Shown: positions 34,610 to 43,304, numbered from the stretch's first letter. The stretch: 64,000 nt of DNA from Actinophytocola sp044466355 (GCF_044466355.1 NZ_JBITMQ010000007.1:62001-126000), one strand, 5' to 3'. Notes: generated by a model not told the origin, from the sequence alone. A program made the numbers and translations.

Positions 34610-37392
34610 CCGATCCCTTCGACACCGCCGGGTTGCGGGAGTCGGTGCTCGGGGCATGGCGGTCCTCACCCACTCGCCTTCGTGAGGACGCCAACGCCGA
34701 GGAGGACCTCGTCCTCGGCGGGTACCGGGATCGGCTGCTCATCGAACTCGCGCAGAACGCCGCCGACGCCGCCGGGAACGACGGTGTCATGCGTGTGTCG
34801 CTCGTGGACGGTGAGTTGCGTGTCGCCAACACCGGGCAAGCCCTTACCCGGCAAGGAGTCGAGGCGCTCGCGTCGTTGCGGGCTTCCGCCAAGGAGCACG
34901 GGGTCGGGCGGTTCGGTGTCGGCTTCGCCGCTGTGCTCACGGTGTGTGATGCGCCGCGGATCGTGTCCACCTCCGGTGGGGTGGCGTTCGATGTCGAGCG
35001 CACTCGGCGTGAGGCCGGGGCCGACCGGGTTCCTGTGCTGCGTCTTCCTTGGCCTGTCGACGAAACGCCGCCCGGCGGCTTCACCACCGAGGTGCGGCTG
35101 CCGCTGCGTGACGGCGTCGGCATCGACCTCGACGAGTTCCGGCGTCAGGCCCTCGACGTCCTGCTGTCACTCGACGGGCTTGCCCGCATCGAGATCGGCG
35201 GCGACGTCTGGTGGCGGGACGGCTCGGACATCCACGGGCCCGACGGAGTCACGCGATGGGTCGTCGTCCGTGATCGTGGGGAGTTGCCCTCGGATCCGTC
35301 GCTCGGCGCCGAGGCTCGTCCACAGTGGACGATTTGCTGGGCGCTCCAGGGCGGGGCCGACGGTGCGCCCGTGCCACGGGAAAGCGACGTTCTCCACGCG
35401 CCCACGCCCACCGATGAGCGTCTTTCCCTGCCTGCTCGGCTGATCGCGACGTTGCCCATCGAGCCGTCGCGTCGGCGGGTCCGGCCCGGTGATGCCACCG
35501 ATCACGTGCTCGCCGCCGCCGCGCGGGCGTATCCGCGGTTGCTCGACCACCTCGAACCGGTCCAGCGGCCGAAGATCGTACCGCTGCCCCGTTTTCCGTT
35601 GTCCGAAGTGGACGAGAAGTTGCGGGACGCGGTGCTGGAGCAGTTGCGGGTGTCGCCGTGGCTGCCGTCCGCGCTCGACGACAAGCTGCTCGCGCCAGCC
35701 GAGGCGCGGCTGCTTCCCGTGCCCAGCAAGGAACTCGCCGACTCCGTCGCCTCGTTCGTGCCGGGGCTGGTGCGCGCCGAGTTCGTCGAGCAGGCGGCCG
35801 CGCTCGCCGCGGTCGACGTCGTGCGGTTACGACTGTCCGATGTGGTCGATGCGCTGACGGGGGTAGGCCGTCCCGCCGCCGAGTGGCGGATGCTCTACGA
35901 GGCGCTCGACAAGATCGTCGACAACGATCGTTCCGCCGTCGATGACCTGGGCGGGTTGCCGGTGCCGCTGGCGGACGGACGCACTGTGCCCGGGCCGCGC
36001 GGTGTTCTGATCGCCGACCTCGATCTGTCCACTTTGGAGGGTGTGCACGTTGTGCACCCCGACGCCGTGCACCCGCTGCTCGAACGGCTCGGCGCCCGGC
36101 ACGGTGGTGCGGACGAGTTGCTCGCCGCCATGGTCACCGAGGTCGAGCACAGCATCGAGGACGCCGAGTCCGGATTGGACACGAGCGGTCTCGCGAACAC
36201 CGTGCTGCGACTGGTGAACGAGGCCGGCCTGCGTCCCGGGGACGAGCCGTGGCTCGGCGCGCTCGCGTTGCGTGACGCGTCCGGCGAGCCCCGCCGTGCC
36301 GACGAGCTGGCGCTCCCTGGCACGGCGTTTCTCACCGTTCTTGCCGAGGATTCACCCGTCGGTGTGCTCGCGGAAGACATCGCCGCGCTGTGGTCACCGC
36401 ATGTGCTCGCCGCGGTCGGGGTGCTGGACGGTTTCACGGTCGTCGTCGACGAGGCGCCGTCCGGGCCCGACCACGACCTCGCCGACGAGGCCGACTGGTG
36501 GGACGACCAGCCGGAACCACCCGAACGGCTGGAGGCGATCCGGGACCTCGACCTGGTCGCCGACGATGCGTGGCCGGCCGCGATCCGGCTGCTCGCGAGC
36601 GAGCCCGAAACGTGGCGGGTGCTGCGTGGTGGTTACACGGCGTGGTGGATCGCGCATCACGCGCTCCTGGCCGGGCAGCCGCCCGCGCACTGGCGCCTGC
36701 CGGACGCGACGTCGCTCGCCGGTCTGTACGACGTGGCGCCAACGGACCTGGAGCCGCGGCTCCAGGAGCTGATGGGCGTGCGCGCCGAGTTGGTCGTCGA
36801 GTCCATTGAGGACGCTGAGGACCTGCTCGTGCGGCTCGCGGACCCGGCCCGGACGATCACGCGCGGGGCCGTCCGGCGGGCGTACACGGCGCTGGCCGAG
36901 GCGGTCCGCGACGGCGTGGTCGACCCGGCCGACCTCGACCCGCCCGCGGAGGTGCGCACGGCCGACGGCGAGGTGACCGACAACGGCGCGGTGCTCGACG
37001 TGCCGTGGCTCGCGCCGGTGACCGACGGTTACGTGCCGGTCGACGCGGACCTGGCCGCGTCGTTGGCCGAGTTGCTCGACATCCCGCTGGCGTCCGAGGG
37101 CGCGCCGGCCGGGCCGGACACCGTGGGGTCGCCGGTGCTGTGGGCGGACCTCGGTGCGGTGGTGGACGCGTGCGACCTGGTCGGCATGCCGGTGCCGGAG
37201 GGCGGGCCGGTCGTCCACGAGGGGCTCGCCGTGGCGGGGCGGCCGGTGGCGTGGTGGGTGGCGGACGGGGCCGTCCACTGTGCGGACTCGACGGCCGGGC
37301 TGGGGCGCGCGCTGGCCTGGGTGACGCAGCGGTGGGAGGAGCGGCACCTGCTGGTGGCGCTGCTGGAGGACCCCGAGAACCACGACGTGTGA
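34606..37392 (+). CDS. Sacsin/Hsp90-like GHKL ATPase protein
   Basis: The 928-residue protein starts with an Hsp90/sacsin-type GHKL ATPase domain: YRDRLLIELAQNAADAAGND (N-box), LRVANTGQALTRQGVEALAS (G1-like), GVGRFGVGFAAVLTV (lid/G2). The long remainder (about 300-928) is predicted soluble, with no recognised repeats or nuclease. It is coupled to DUF3027 (GTG 34606 within its stop). Such proteins may be chaperones or nucleotide-gated assembly factors. I see no endonuclease or defence partner here, and the location in a conserved chromosomal block argues for housekeeping. Confidence 0.85.
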   Translation: MTDPFDTAGLRESVLGAWRSSPTRLREDANAEEDLVLGGYRDRLLIELAQNAADAAGNDGVMRVSLVDGELRVANTGQALTRQGVEALASLRASAKEHGVGRFGVGFAAVLTVCDAPRIVSTSGGVAFDVERTRREAGADRVPVLRLPWPVDETPPGGFTTEVRLPLRDGVGIDLDEFRRQALDVLLSLDGLARIEIGGDVWWRDGSDIHGPDGVTRWVVVRDRGELPSDPSLGAEARPQWTICWALQGGADGAPVPRESDVLHAPTPTDERLSLPARLIATLPIEPSRRRVRPGDATDHVLAAAARAYPRLLDHLEPVQRPKIVPLPRFPLSEVDEKLRDAVLEQLRVSPWLPSALDDKLLAPAEARLLPVPSKELADSVASFVPGLVRAEFVEQAAALAAVDVVRLRLSDVVDALTGVGRPAAEWRMLYEALDKIVDNDRSAVDDLGGLPVPLADGRTVPGPRGVLIADLDLSTLEGVHVVHPDAVHPLLERLGARHGGADELLAAMVTEVEHSIEDAESGLDTSGLANTVLRLVNEAGLRPGDEPWLGALALRDASGEPRRADELALPGTAFLTVLAEDSPVGVLAEDIAALWSPHVLAAVGVLDGFTVVVDEAPSGPDHDLADEADWWDDQPEPPERLEAIRDLDLVADDAWPAAIRLLASEPETWRVLRGGYTAWWIAHHALLAGQPPAHWRLPDATSLAGLYDVAPTDLEPRLQELMGVRAELVVESIEDAEDLLVRLADPARTITRGAVRRAYTALAEAVRDGVVDPADLDPPAEVRTADGEVTDNGAVLDVPWLAPVTDGYVPVDADLAASLAELLDIPLASEGAPAGPDTVGSPVLWADLGAVVDACDLVGMPVPEGGPVVHEGLAVAGRPVAWWVADGAVHCADSTAGLGRALAWVTQRWEERHLLVALLEDPENHDV

Positions 37393-37458
37393 CGGCCTCC
37401 GGCCCCCGATTTCCAGCGTAGCGGGCGGGACCGACAGGCGGCGGCGCCGAGACGGTGG

Positions 37459-37603
37459 TTGTCCACAGGTCACCCGGTTATCCACAGGTGGCCGTTGCGG
37501 GCCCGGTTTTGTCGGTGGGTGCCGGTAGGCTGGCATGGCGGGTGGCCCCCGGGATCGGGTGGGGGTTGAGGTTACGTACTGGGGGCTTGTTTTCGCTGGT
37601 CAG
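37459..37603 (+). repeat. Damage-promoter/mini-ORF repeat, copy 1
   Basis: DnaA-box-like TTGTCCACA (37459-37467) and TTATCCACA (37478-37486) are followed by TTGTCGGTG (37509-37517), N8 and TAGGCT (37526-37531). ATG follows at 37535 in the core ATGGCGGGTGGC, and the copy ends with TTTTCGCTGGTCAG. It lies between the convergent ATPase and DUF2530 genes. The promoter part fits the RecA-NDp/PafBC consensus. The frame from the ATG gives MAGGPRDRVGVEVTYWGLVF and about 20 more residues. Confidence 0.75.
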
Positions 37604-37722
37604 CGTGGGTTTGGGTTGCCCCTGCGTGGGTGGTGTCCTCGCCGGACGGGCTGATCTCGGGGACGGCTGGCAGGCCGTCTTTGTGTGCTTGCGCCCGGCA
37701 TTGCGCGACGCTTCGCTCGGTC

Positions 37723-38010
37723 CTACCGGATGCGTTGCGCGCCTCGGCTGCCTCGGCGGTTGGCTCGGCGTTGCCATGCCATGATCGGGAAGCCGATGAG
37801 GCCCAGGATCGTCCCCGCGAGCGCCGTCCACAGCCAGATCGGCGGGAACACGTCGAACACGTACCGCCCGACGAGCAGTGCGCACAGCGCCACCAACCAT
37901 GCCGCCGTCCCCACGTACACCAGCGGCGGCAGTGCCAGCAGCCGGTCGGGGAGCGGGGGAGGTGACTTCTGTGTTTCGATTCCCGGGTCGGGTTTCCCTA
38001 CGTCGGACAC
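37723..38010 (-). CDS. DUF2530 membrane protein
   Basis: The product of about 95 residues has two membrane helices (LVYVGTAAWLVALCALLVG and WLWTALAGTILGLIGFPIM) and a basic C-terminus, as in DUF2530. The start is set at GTG 38010, preceded by a -10 TAGCCT 7 bases upstream, which suggests a leaderless mRNA. A longer TTG-initiated frame to 38037 exists but would overlap the divergent permease promoter. Function unknown. Confidence 0.75.
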   Translation of the reverse strand: MSDVGKPDPGIETQKSPPPLPDRLLALPPLVYVGTAAWLVALCALLVGRYVFDVFPPIWLWTALAGTILGLIGFPIMAWQRRANRRGSRGAQRIR

Positions 38011-38030
38011 ATGCGCGAGGCTACCGGGCC

Positions 38031-39476
38031 ATGGCAACCAGGACAGCTGCCCTCGATCGGTTCTTCAAGATCACCGAGCGGAACTCCACCGTGGGCCGGG
38101 AGGTCCGCGGCGGGCTGGTCACGTTCGTCACGATGGCGTACATCGTCGTGCTGAACCCGCTGATCATCGGGTCCTTCCCCGACGCTCCGGCGCACACCGA
38201 CAAGTTCGGCGGTTTTCTCCCGATCGACCAGGTGGCCGCGGTCACCGCCTTCGTCGCCGGGATCATGACGATCCTCTTCGGACTCGTCGCCAACTACCCG
38301 TTCGCGATGGCCACCGGCCTGGGCATCAACGCCTTCGTCGCCGTCTCCATCGCACCGCAGATGTCCTGGCCCGCCGCGATGGGGCTTGTCCTCGTCAACG
38401 GTGTGATCGTGCTCATCCTCGTGGTCACCGGCGTCCGGACGGCCGTGTTCAACGCGGTGCCGCCGTCCCTCAAGGCCGCGATCGCCGTCGGCATCGGCCT
38501 GTTCATCACGCTCATCGGTCTCGTCGACGCCGGGTTCGTGCGCCGCCTGCCCGACGCCGCCGACACGACCGTGCCCGTCGGTCTCGGGATCAACGGCTCG
38601 ATCGCGTCCTGGCCGACGCTCGTGTTCGTCGTCGGGCTGATCCTCACCGGCATCCTCGTCGCGCGGCGGATCAAGGGCGCGATCCTCATCGGCGTGATCG
38701 CCACCACCGTGTTCGCGATCGTCCTCGAGGCCATTGTGGACGCCGGGCCGTCGATGGGCACCAACCCCAAGGGCTGGAACCTCGGCTACCCGGGCGTGCC
38801 CGACCAGGTCGTCGACACCCCGAACCTGTCGCTGCTCGGCGACGTGAACTTCGACGCCTGGGTGCAGGTGCCGATCATCACCGCCGTCCTGCTGGTCTTC
38901 ACGCTCGTCCTCACCGACTTCTTCGACACCATCGGCACCATGACCGGCCTCGGCAAGGAGGCGGGCCTCGTCGACAAGGACGGCAAGCTGCCCAACACCG
39001 GCAAGGCGCTGTTCGTCGACGGGCTCGGCGCGGTCGCGGGCGGTGCGGCGTCGTCGTCCTCGAACACGGTCTACATCGAGTCCGCGTCCGGCATCGCCGA
39101 GGGCGCACGGACCGGCCTGGCGAACGTCGTCACCGGTCTGCTGTTCATCGCCGCGATGTTCTTCACGCCGCTGTACAACTCGGTGCCGGTCGAGGCGGCC
39201 GCGCCCGCGCTGGTGATCGTCGGCGTGCTGATGATGGCGCAGATCAAGGAGATCGACTTCTCCGACTTCACGATCGCGCTGCCCGCGTTCCTGACGATCG
39301 TGGTCATGCCGTTCACGTACTCGATCGCCAACGGCATCGGCGCCGGGTTCGTGAGCTACGTGCTGATCCGCGCGGCGACCGGCCGTGTTCGCGGCATCCA
39401 CCCGCTGATGTGGATCGTGGCCGCCGCCTTCGTGGTTTACTTCGCGATCGGGCCGATCAGGGCAGCCTTCGGCTGA
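38031..39476 (+). CDS. NCS2-family purine permease (AzgA-like)
   Basis: The 481-residue transporter belongs to the NCS2/AzgA group: NSTVGREVRGGLVTFVTMAY, GLVANYPFAMATGLGINAFV, LVLTDFFDTIGTMTGLGKEA and SSSSNTVYIESASGIAEGAR are diagnostic for adenine/guanine/hypoxanthine:H+ symporters. It has about 13 membrane helices. The ATG at 38031 lies 20 bases from the divergent DUF2530 start, so the two promoters overlap. Confidence 0.93.
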   Translation: MATRTAALDRFFKITERNSTVGREVRGGLVTFVTMAYIVVLNPLIIGSFPDAPAHTDKFGGFLPIDQVAAVTAFVAGIMTILFGLVANYPFAMATGLGINAFVAVSIAPQMSWPAAMGLVLVNGVIVLILVVTGVRTAVFNAVPPSLKAAIAVGIGLFITLIGLVDAGFVRRLPDAADTTVPVGLGINGSIASWPTLVFVVGLILTGILVARRIKGAILIGVIATTVFAIVLEAIVDAGPSMGTNPKGWNLGYPGVPDQVVDTPNLSLLGDVNFDAWVQVPIITAVLLVFTLVLTDFFDTIGTMTGLGKEAGLVDKDGKLPNTGKALFVDGLGAVAGGAASSSSNTVYIESASGIAEGARTGLANVVTGLLFIAAMFFTPLYNSVPVEAAAPALVIVGVLMMAQIKEIDFSDFTIALPAFLTIVVMPFTYSIANGIGAGFVSYVLIRAATGRVRGIHPLMWIVAAAFVVYFAIGPIRAAFG

Positions 39477-39482
39477 ACGTGA

Positions 39483-39511
39483 GTGACTGGGGTCAATTCG
39501 TGAGGTATGCT
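39483..39511 (+). promoter_or_regulatory. Leaderless promoter of the MarR-MFS operon with possible operator
   Basis: GTGACT (39483-39488), 17 bp, TATGCT (39506-39511), then six bases to the GTG start at 39518 place transcription start on the start codon. TTCGT (39497-39501) and ACGAA (39513-39517) flank the -10 as an inverted repeat, a plausible MarR autoregulatory site. Confidence 0.6.
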
Positions 39512-39517
39512 AACGAA

Positions 39518-39964
39518 GTGTCGAACAAGGAGCACGACGTAGCCGAGAGCTCCCTGACCAGCCGGTTACGGCTGGCGGTAGTGCGGCTCAACCGCAGGCT
39601 TCGCGCCCAGCGGACCAGCTCCTCGGTCACGCTCACCCAGCTTTCCGCACTGTTCTGCCTGTACAAATGCGGCCCGCTCACCCCAGGTGAGCTCGCGGCC
39701 AAGGAGGTTGTCCAGCCCCCTTCCATGACCAGGGTGATCGCTGCACTCGAGGAGCTCGGCTACGTCAGCCGTCGACCGCATCCCAGTGACGGCCGGCAGG
39801 CCATCGTAGAGATCACCGAGGAGGGGAGCGCGCACATCCAAGCGGACATCTCCGCGCGCGAGGCCTGGCTGGACAAGCGGCTCGCGGAACTCACCGACGC
39901 GGAACGGGAACTGCTCTCCCGCGCGGCGGAGATCATCGACCGGATGGCGAGCCAACAGGATTAG
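39518..39964 (+). CDS. MarR-family transcriptional regulator
   Basis: The 148-residue protein is a full-length MarR winged helix: SLTSRLRLAVVRLNRRLRAQ, TLTQLSALFCLYKCGPLTPG, recognition helix PPSMTRVIAALEELGYVSRR, wing HPSDGRQAIVEITEEG, and dimerising C-terminal helix. GTG 39518 is chosen from the leaderless promoter. It shares one base with the start of the MFS exporter and presumably represses it. The position corresponds to the MarR gene next to the SpoU methyltransferase in mycobacteria, though the ligand is unknown. Confidence 0.93.
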   Translation: MSNKEHDVAESSLTSRLRLAVVRLNRRLRAQRTSSSVTLTQLSALFCLYKCGPLTPGELAAKEVVQPPSMTRVIAALEELGYVSRRPHPSDGRQAIVEITEEGSAHIQADISAREAWLDKRLAELTDAERELLSRAAEIIDRMASQQD

Positions 39965-41328
39965 TGGCGGAAAAGAGAGAACTAACTACAGACTCGTCAA
40001 CCTCTCGAGCCGGACTCGCCGAGGACTCGAAGACGCCCACCGAGCATCGGAGCATGTTCGCGGCACTGCGAGTACGCAACTACCGGCTCTTCGCGTCCGG
40101 GCAGGCCGTGTCGAACATCGGCACCTGGATGCAACGCATCGCACAGGACTGGCTCGTGCTCGAGCTGTCCGGCTACGACCCCGTCGCGCTCGGGGTCGCG
40201 GCGTCGCTGCAGTTCCTGCCGACGCTGTTCCTCACGCTGTGGGCCGGGGTGCTGGCCGACCGCGTCGACAAGCGCAAGCTGCTGGTGCTCATCCAGGCCG
40301 GGATGGCGCTGAGCGCGCTGGCGCTGGGACTGCTCGACGTCAGCGGGATCGTGCAGCTCTGGCAGGTGTACCTGCTGTGCCTGGTGTTCGGCGTGTTCAC
40401 CGCGTTCGACCCGCCGGTGCGGCAGAGCTTCGTCGGTGAGATGGTCGGCCGTGAGCACCTGGCGAACGCGGTGGCGCTGAACTCGTCCACGTTCAACCTG
40501 GCGCGCATCCTGGGCCCGGCGATCGCGGGCGTGATGATCATCTGGACCGGCACGGGCTGGGTGTTCCTGGTCAACGCGGTCACGACGCTCGCGGTGATCT
40601 ACGGACTGATCCGGATGAACCCTGGCGAGCTGCACCGCGTGGCGGCGCCCTCGTCGCGGCGCGGTCAGCTGATGGCCGGGCTGCGGTACGTGCGCGGGCG
40701 GCCGGACATCATGGCCGTGCTGGTGCTGGTGTTCTGCGTGAGCACGTTCGCGTTCACGTTCTTCACGACGCTGGCGATCGCGGCGGCGAACGTGTTCCAC
40801 CGGGAGGCGGACGGGTACGGACTGCTGTCGACGCTGCTCGCGGTGGGCAGTTTCGCGGGCGCGCTGCTGGCGGTGCGGCGGAGCACGCGGCGCAAGCCCG
40901 GGCTGGCGCTGCTCGTCGGCGCCGGGTTCGTGTTCGGCGTGTTCGAGATCGTGGTGGGCGTGATGCCGACGTACCTGGCGTTCGGGCTGGCGCTGATCCC
41001 GTGTGGGCTCGCGATGATGACGTTCATGAACACGGCGAACAGCACGATCCAGCTGTCGACCGCGCCGGAGATGCGCGGGCGCGTGATGGCGCTGTACATG
41101 CTGGTGTTCATCGGCGGCAACCCGATCGGTGCGCCGATGACCGGGTGGATGGCCGCGGAGTTCGGCGGGCGCTCGCCGTTCATCATCGGCGGGGCGGTCG
41201 CCGTGCTGTCGACGGTGGTGTGCGGGTGGATCCTCGCACGTCGGGGCGGCATTCAGGTGCGGTCACGGCTGCCGTGGGTCCGTCGTCCCGCGGTGGCCCG
41301 CACGCCTGAGCTTGCGCGCGTTGATTAA
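39964..41328 (+). CDS. MFS exporter (EntS/MFS_3-like)
   Basis: The 454-residue transporter has 12 predicted helices and MFS_3 signature stretches (FASGQAVSNIGTWMQRIAQD, AGVLADRVDKRKLLVLIQAG motif A, FDPPVRQSFVGEMVGREHLA). Members export siderophores or drugs. The cotranscribed MarR regulator suggests induction by an exported toxic compound. An iron box overlaps the 3' end of the gene, but it lies downstream, not in the promoter, so it does not by itself make this a siderophore exporter. Confidence 0.9.
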   Translation: MAEKRELTTDSSTSRAGLAEDSKTPTEHRSMFAALRVRNYRLFASGQAVSNIGTWMQRIAQDWLVLELSGYDPVALGVAASLQFLPTLFLTLWAGVLADRVDKRKLLVLIQAGMALSALALGLLDVSGIVQLWQVYLLCLVFGVFTAFDPPVRQSFVGEMVGREHLANAVALNSSTFNLARILGPAIAGVMIIWTGTGWVFLVNAVTTLAVIYGLIRMNPGELHRVAAPSSRRGQLMAGLRYVRGRPDIMAVLVLVFCVSTFAFTFFTTLAIAAANVFHREADGYGLLSTLLAVGSFAGALLAVRRSTRRKPGLALLVGAGFVFGVFEIVVGVMPTYLAFGLALIPCGLAMMTFMNTANSTIQLSTAPEMRGRVMALYMLVFIGGNPIGAPMTGWMAAEFGGRSPFIIGGAVAVLSTVVCGWILARRGGIQVRSRLPWVRRPAVARTPELARVD

Positions 41329-41343
41329 GTTAGGCTAACCTTA
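41325..41343. promoter_or_regulatory. DtxR/IdeR-type iron box
   Basis: TTAAGTTAGGCTAACCTTA matches the IdeR consensus (TTAGGTTAGSCTAACCTAA) at 17 of 19 positions. It overlaps the MFS stop codon. The TAGGCT inside (41331-41336) could serve as the -10 of a plus-strand promoter. No protein gene starts after it on the plus strand. Confidence 0.7.
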
Positions 41344-41537
41344 GCTCGTCGCTTCGTGGTGGGAGCGGCAGTCAGTTCGGGAACAGCGAGACCCCCGCTC
41401 CGGTTCGGCAGACGGCACTGCTCGGAGTGGGGGTCTCGTCTATGAATGGCCAGGTCAAGCACACATTTCGCGCAACGACCTGAACCCAGGACCGTCACGT
41501 AAGCAGCCCCCACCCGATCCCGGGGGCCACCCGCCAT
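41325..41537 (-). CDS. Possible mini-protein from repeat copy 4
   Basis: The 70-codon frame begins at the repeat-core ATG (41537), four bases after the TAGACT -10. It encodes MAGGPRDRVGAAYVTVLGSG and continues with cysteines in RCAKCVLDLA and SEQCRLP. The other three copies share only the first ten or eleven residues, so the downstream part is probably host sequence read through by chance. It also runs antisense through the hairpin and iron box. Confidence 0.3.
   Translation of the reverse strand: MAGGPRDRVGAAYVTVLGSGRCAKCVLDLAIHRRDPHSEQCRLPNRSGGLAVPELTAAPTTKRRAKVSLT
41344..41438 (+). ncRNA. Candidate iron-regulated small RNA ending in a strong hairpin
   Basis: Downstream of the iron box the only structure is a stem of 16 bp with one G-T pair (CGAGACCCCCGCTCCG at 41387-41402 and its partner at 41423-41438) with a 20-base loop. 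A transcript from about 41344 to 41440 would be about 95 nt. The layout resembles IdeR-controlled sRNAs such as mycobacterial MrsI, but no sequence homology is claimed. It could instead be just the MFS terminator. Confidence 0.35.
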
Positions 41538-41594
41538 GCCAGTCTACCTGGTGGGGGTGACAATCGGGGCGCTGTCGATCTTGCCTGTGGACAA
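41470..41594 (-). repeat. Damage-promoter/mini-ORF repeat, copy 4
   Basis: On the minus strand TTGTCCACA (41594-41586) is followed by TTGTCACCC (41563-41555), N8, TAGACT (41546-41541), and the core ATG at 41537. The first DnaA-type box of the other copies is missing, so the element is 5'-truncated. The stretch after the box (GGCAAGATC) matches copy 2. It lies between the convergent MFS and GCS2 genes. Confidence 0.72.
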
Positions 41595-41629
41595 CTCGCT
41601 GATTGCGGCTCCGGGCTAAAGCCAGCCTG

Positions 41630-43126
41630 CTAGATGACTGCCCAGGTGTGGACCGGCTGGTTCGTGTCCGACAGTTCCACGTAGCGGTGCAGCATGCCGA
41701 CCAGTGCCGCGTCGCGGTCCAGGCCGCGCGCTTCCAGGCTCGCGACCGTCTCGCGTTGCCAGGTCGAGCCGGTTCGCTGCGCCAGGCAGCGCTGTTCGAT
41801 CACGCCGAGGTACCGCTCCCGCACGGCGTCCGAGACGCCGCAGTCACGCAGCCCCTCGTGCGCCATCGGCAGCAGGCGGCGCAGCACCAACTCGTCCGGC
41901 GGTACCCAGCCGATGCCCGGCCAGTACAGCTGCGCGTCGAACGCGTGCCGCGCACCGGCGTAGAGGTTCTCCTCCGCCGCCTGGAACGACATCTGCGTCC
42001 ACACCGGACGTTCCGCGGTCGCCAGCGCGCGCTGTGCGCCGTAGAAGAACGCCGCGTTCGCGATCAGGTCGACCACCGTCGGGCCCGCGGGCAGCACCCG
42101 GTTCTCCACGCGCAGGTGCGGGACGCCGTCCATCAGGTCGTACACCGGGCGGTTCCACCGCCAGATCGTGCCGTTGTGCAGGCGCAGTTCCGCGAGCTTG
42201 GGCGCCGTGCCGTTGTCGAGTGCCTCGACAGGGTCCTCGTCGTCGATTTCCGGTAGCAGGCCGGGGAAGTAGCGCACGTTCTCCTCGAACAGATCGAAGA
42301 TCGACGTGATCCACCGCTCCCCGAACCACACGCGCGGGCGCACACCCTGGTTCTTCAGTTCCTCGGGGCGGGTGTCAGTTGCCTGCTGGAACAAGGGAAT
42401 CCGGGTCTCGTGCCACAGTGCCTTCCCCAACAGGAACGGGGAATTGGCGGCAATTGCCACCTGGACACCCGCGAGGCACTGCGCCGCGTTCCAGTGGGAC
42501 GCGAACTCCTCCGGCGGCACCTGAAGGTGCAACTGCGCGGACGTGCACGCCGCCTCCGGCAGGATCGAGTCCGCGGAACTGCGCAGCCGTTCGCCGCGCT
42601 GGCCGGGAATCGCCGGGCCGTCCATGGACAGCACCATGTCCTCGCCGCGCGCGGCGAAGATCTGGTCGTTCAGCAGCGAATAGCGCGCGTTGGCCGACAG
42701 CCAGCGCGCCTTGAAGTGTTCGCTCCGCAACGTCGGCAGCATGCCGATCATCACCAGCGTCGCGCCCGCGTCCTGTGCCTTGAGGTTCGCGTCGGTCAGC
42801 GACGTGCAGAGCTCCGTCTCCAACTGGCTCGCCTCGTCGCCGGACAGCGGCCGGGGCAGCACGTTCAGCTCCAGGTTGTGCTGGCCCAGCTCCGTCGTGA
42901 ACGACGGGTCGTCGAGCTTCTCCAGCACCACCGTGTTCGCCATCGCGGGCTGCAGCGCGTCGTCCACCAGGTTCAGCTCGATCTCGAGCCCTATTCGCGG
43001 TGGTGACGTGGAGAAACCGCCCTCCGTGAGCATTCTCGCGAGGGCGTCCAGACAACGCTGAACCTTCAAGCGGTAACGCTGGCGAGCCGATCGATCGAAC
43101 GTGCCGGCCCCGACATCCTGTCCCAT
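41630..43126 (-). CDS. GCS2-family glutamate-cysteine ligase-like carboxylate-amine ligase
   Basis: The 498-residue protein belongs to the GCS2 superfamily: IGLEIELNLVDDALQPAMAN, FTTELGQHNLELNVLPRPLS, TSAQLHLQVPPEEFASHWNA, and HLRVENRVLPAGPTVVDLIA are ATP-grasp-like catalytic blocks. GCS2 enzymes join glutamate or related acids to amines. This long actinobacterial branch is of unproven substrate. The ATG at 43126 follows a strong GGGAGGGG site. It could take part in thiol metabolism, but actinobacteria rely on mycothiol, so a different amide product is possible. Confidence 0.85.
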   Translation of the reverse strand: MGQDVGAGTFDRSARQRYRLKVQRCLDALARMLTEGGFSTSPPRIGLEIELNLVDDALQPAMANTVVLEKLDDPSFTTELGQHNLELNVLPRPLSGDEASQLETELCTSLTDANLKAQDAGATLVMIGMLPTLRSEHFKARWLSANARYSLLNDQIFAARGEDMVLSMDGPAIPGQRGERLRSSADSILPEAACTSAQLHLQVPPEEFASHWNAAQCLAGVQVAIAANSPFLLGKALWHETRIPLFQQATDTRPEELKNQGVRPRVWFGERWITSIFDLFEENVRYFPGLLPEIDDEDPVEALDNGTAPKLAELRLHNGTIWRWNRPVYDLMDGVPHLRVENRVLPAGPTVVDLIANAAFFYGAQRALATAERPVWTQMSFQAAEENLYAGARHAFDAQLYWPGIGWVPPDELVLRRLLPMAHEGLRDCGVSDAVRERYLGVIEQRCLAQRTGSTWQRETVASLEARGLDRDAALVGMLHRYVELSDTNQPVHTWAVI

Positions 43127-43304
43127 ACCGCCCCTCCCAGCCGATCCGAGCAGTCGGCGTGTGCGCGGGAAGTTCAACCGTTACACACGGTGGAAGCTGT
43201 TACTAGGGGCCAAAACGGTGCATCGTTTCACCTCGGTTGTTACGCAGAGCAAGACATGCGTGTGCCTCACGTAACACATTCTCACCGTGTGGAACCATGA
43301 TTGC

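Noticed and set aside
32525..34669. A 714-codon minus-strand open frame across the DUF3027 gene, and similar long frames opposite most genes
   Set aside because: High-GC DNA leaves long antisense frames. These lack ribosome-binding sites and family motifs, and their composition is Arg/Pro/His rich, mirroring the real coding strand.
34606..37392. Sacsin-like ATPase as part of a phage-defence system
   Set aside because: There are no nuclease, methylase or mobile-element genes around it. It is coupled to DUF3027 in a conserved housekeeping block.
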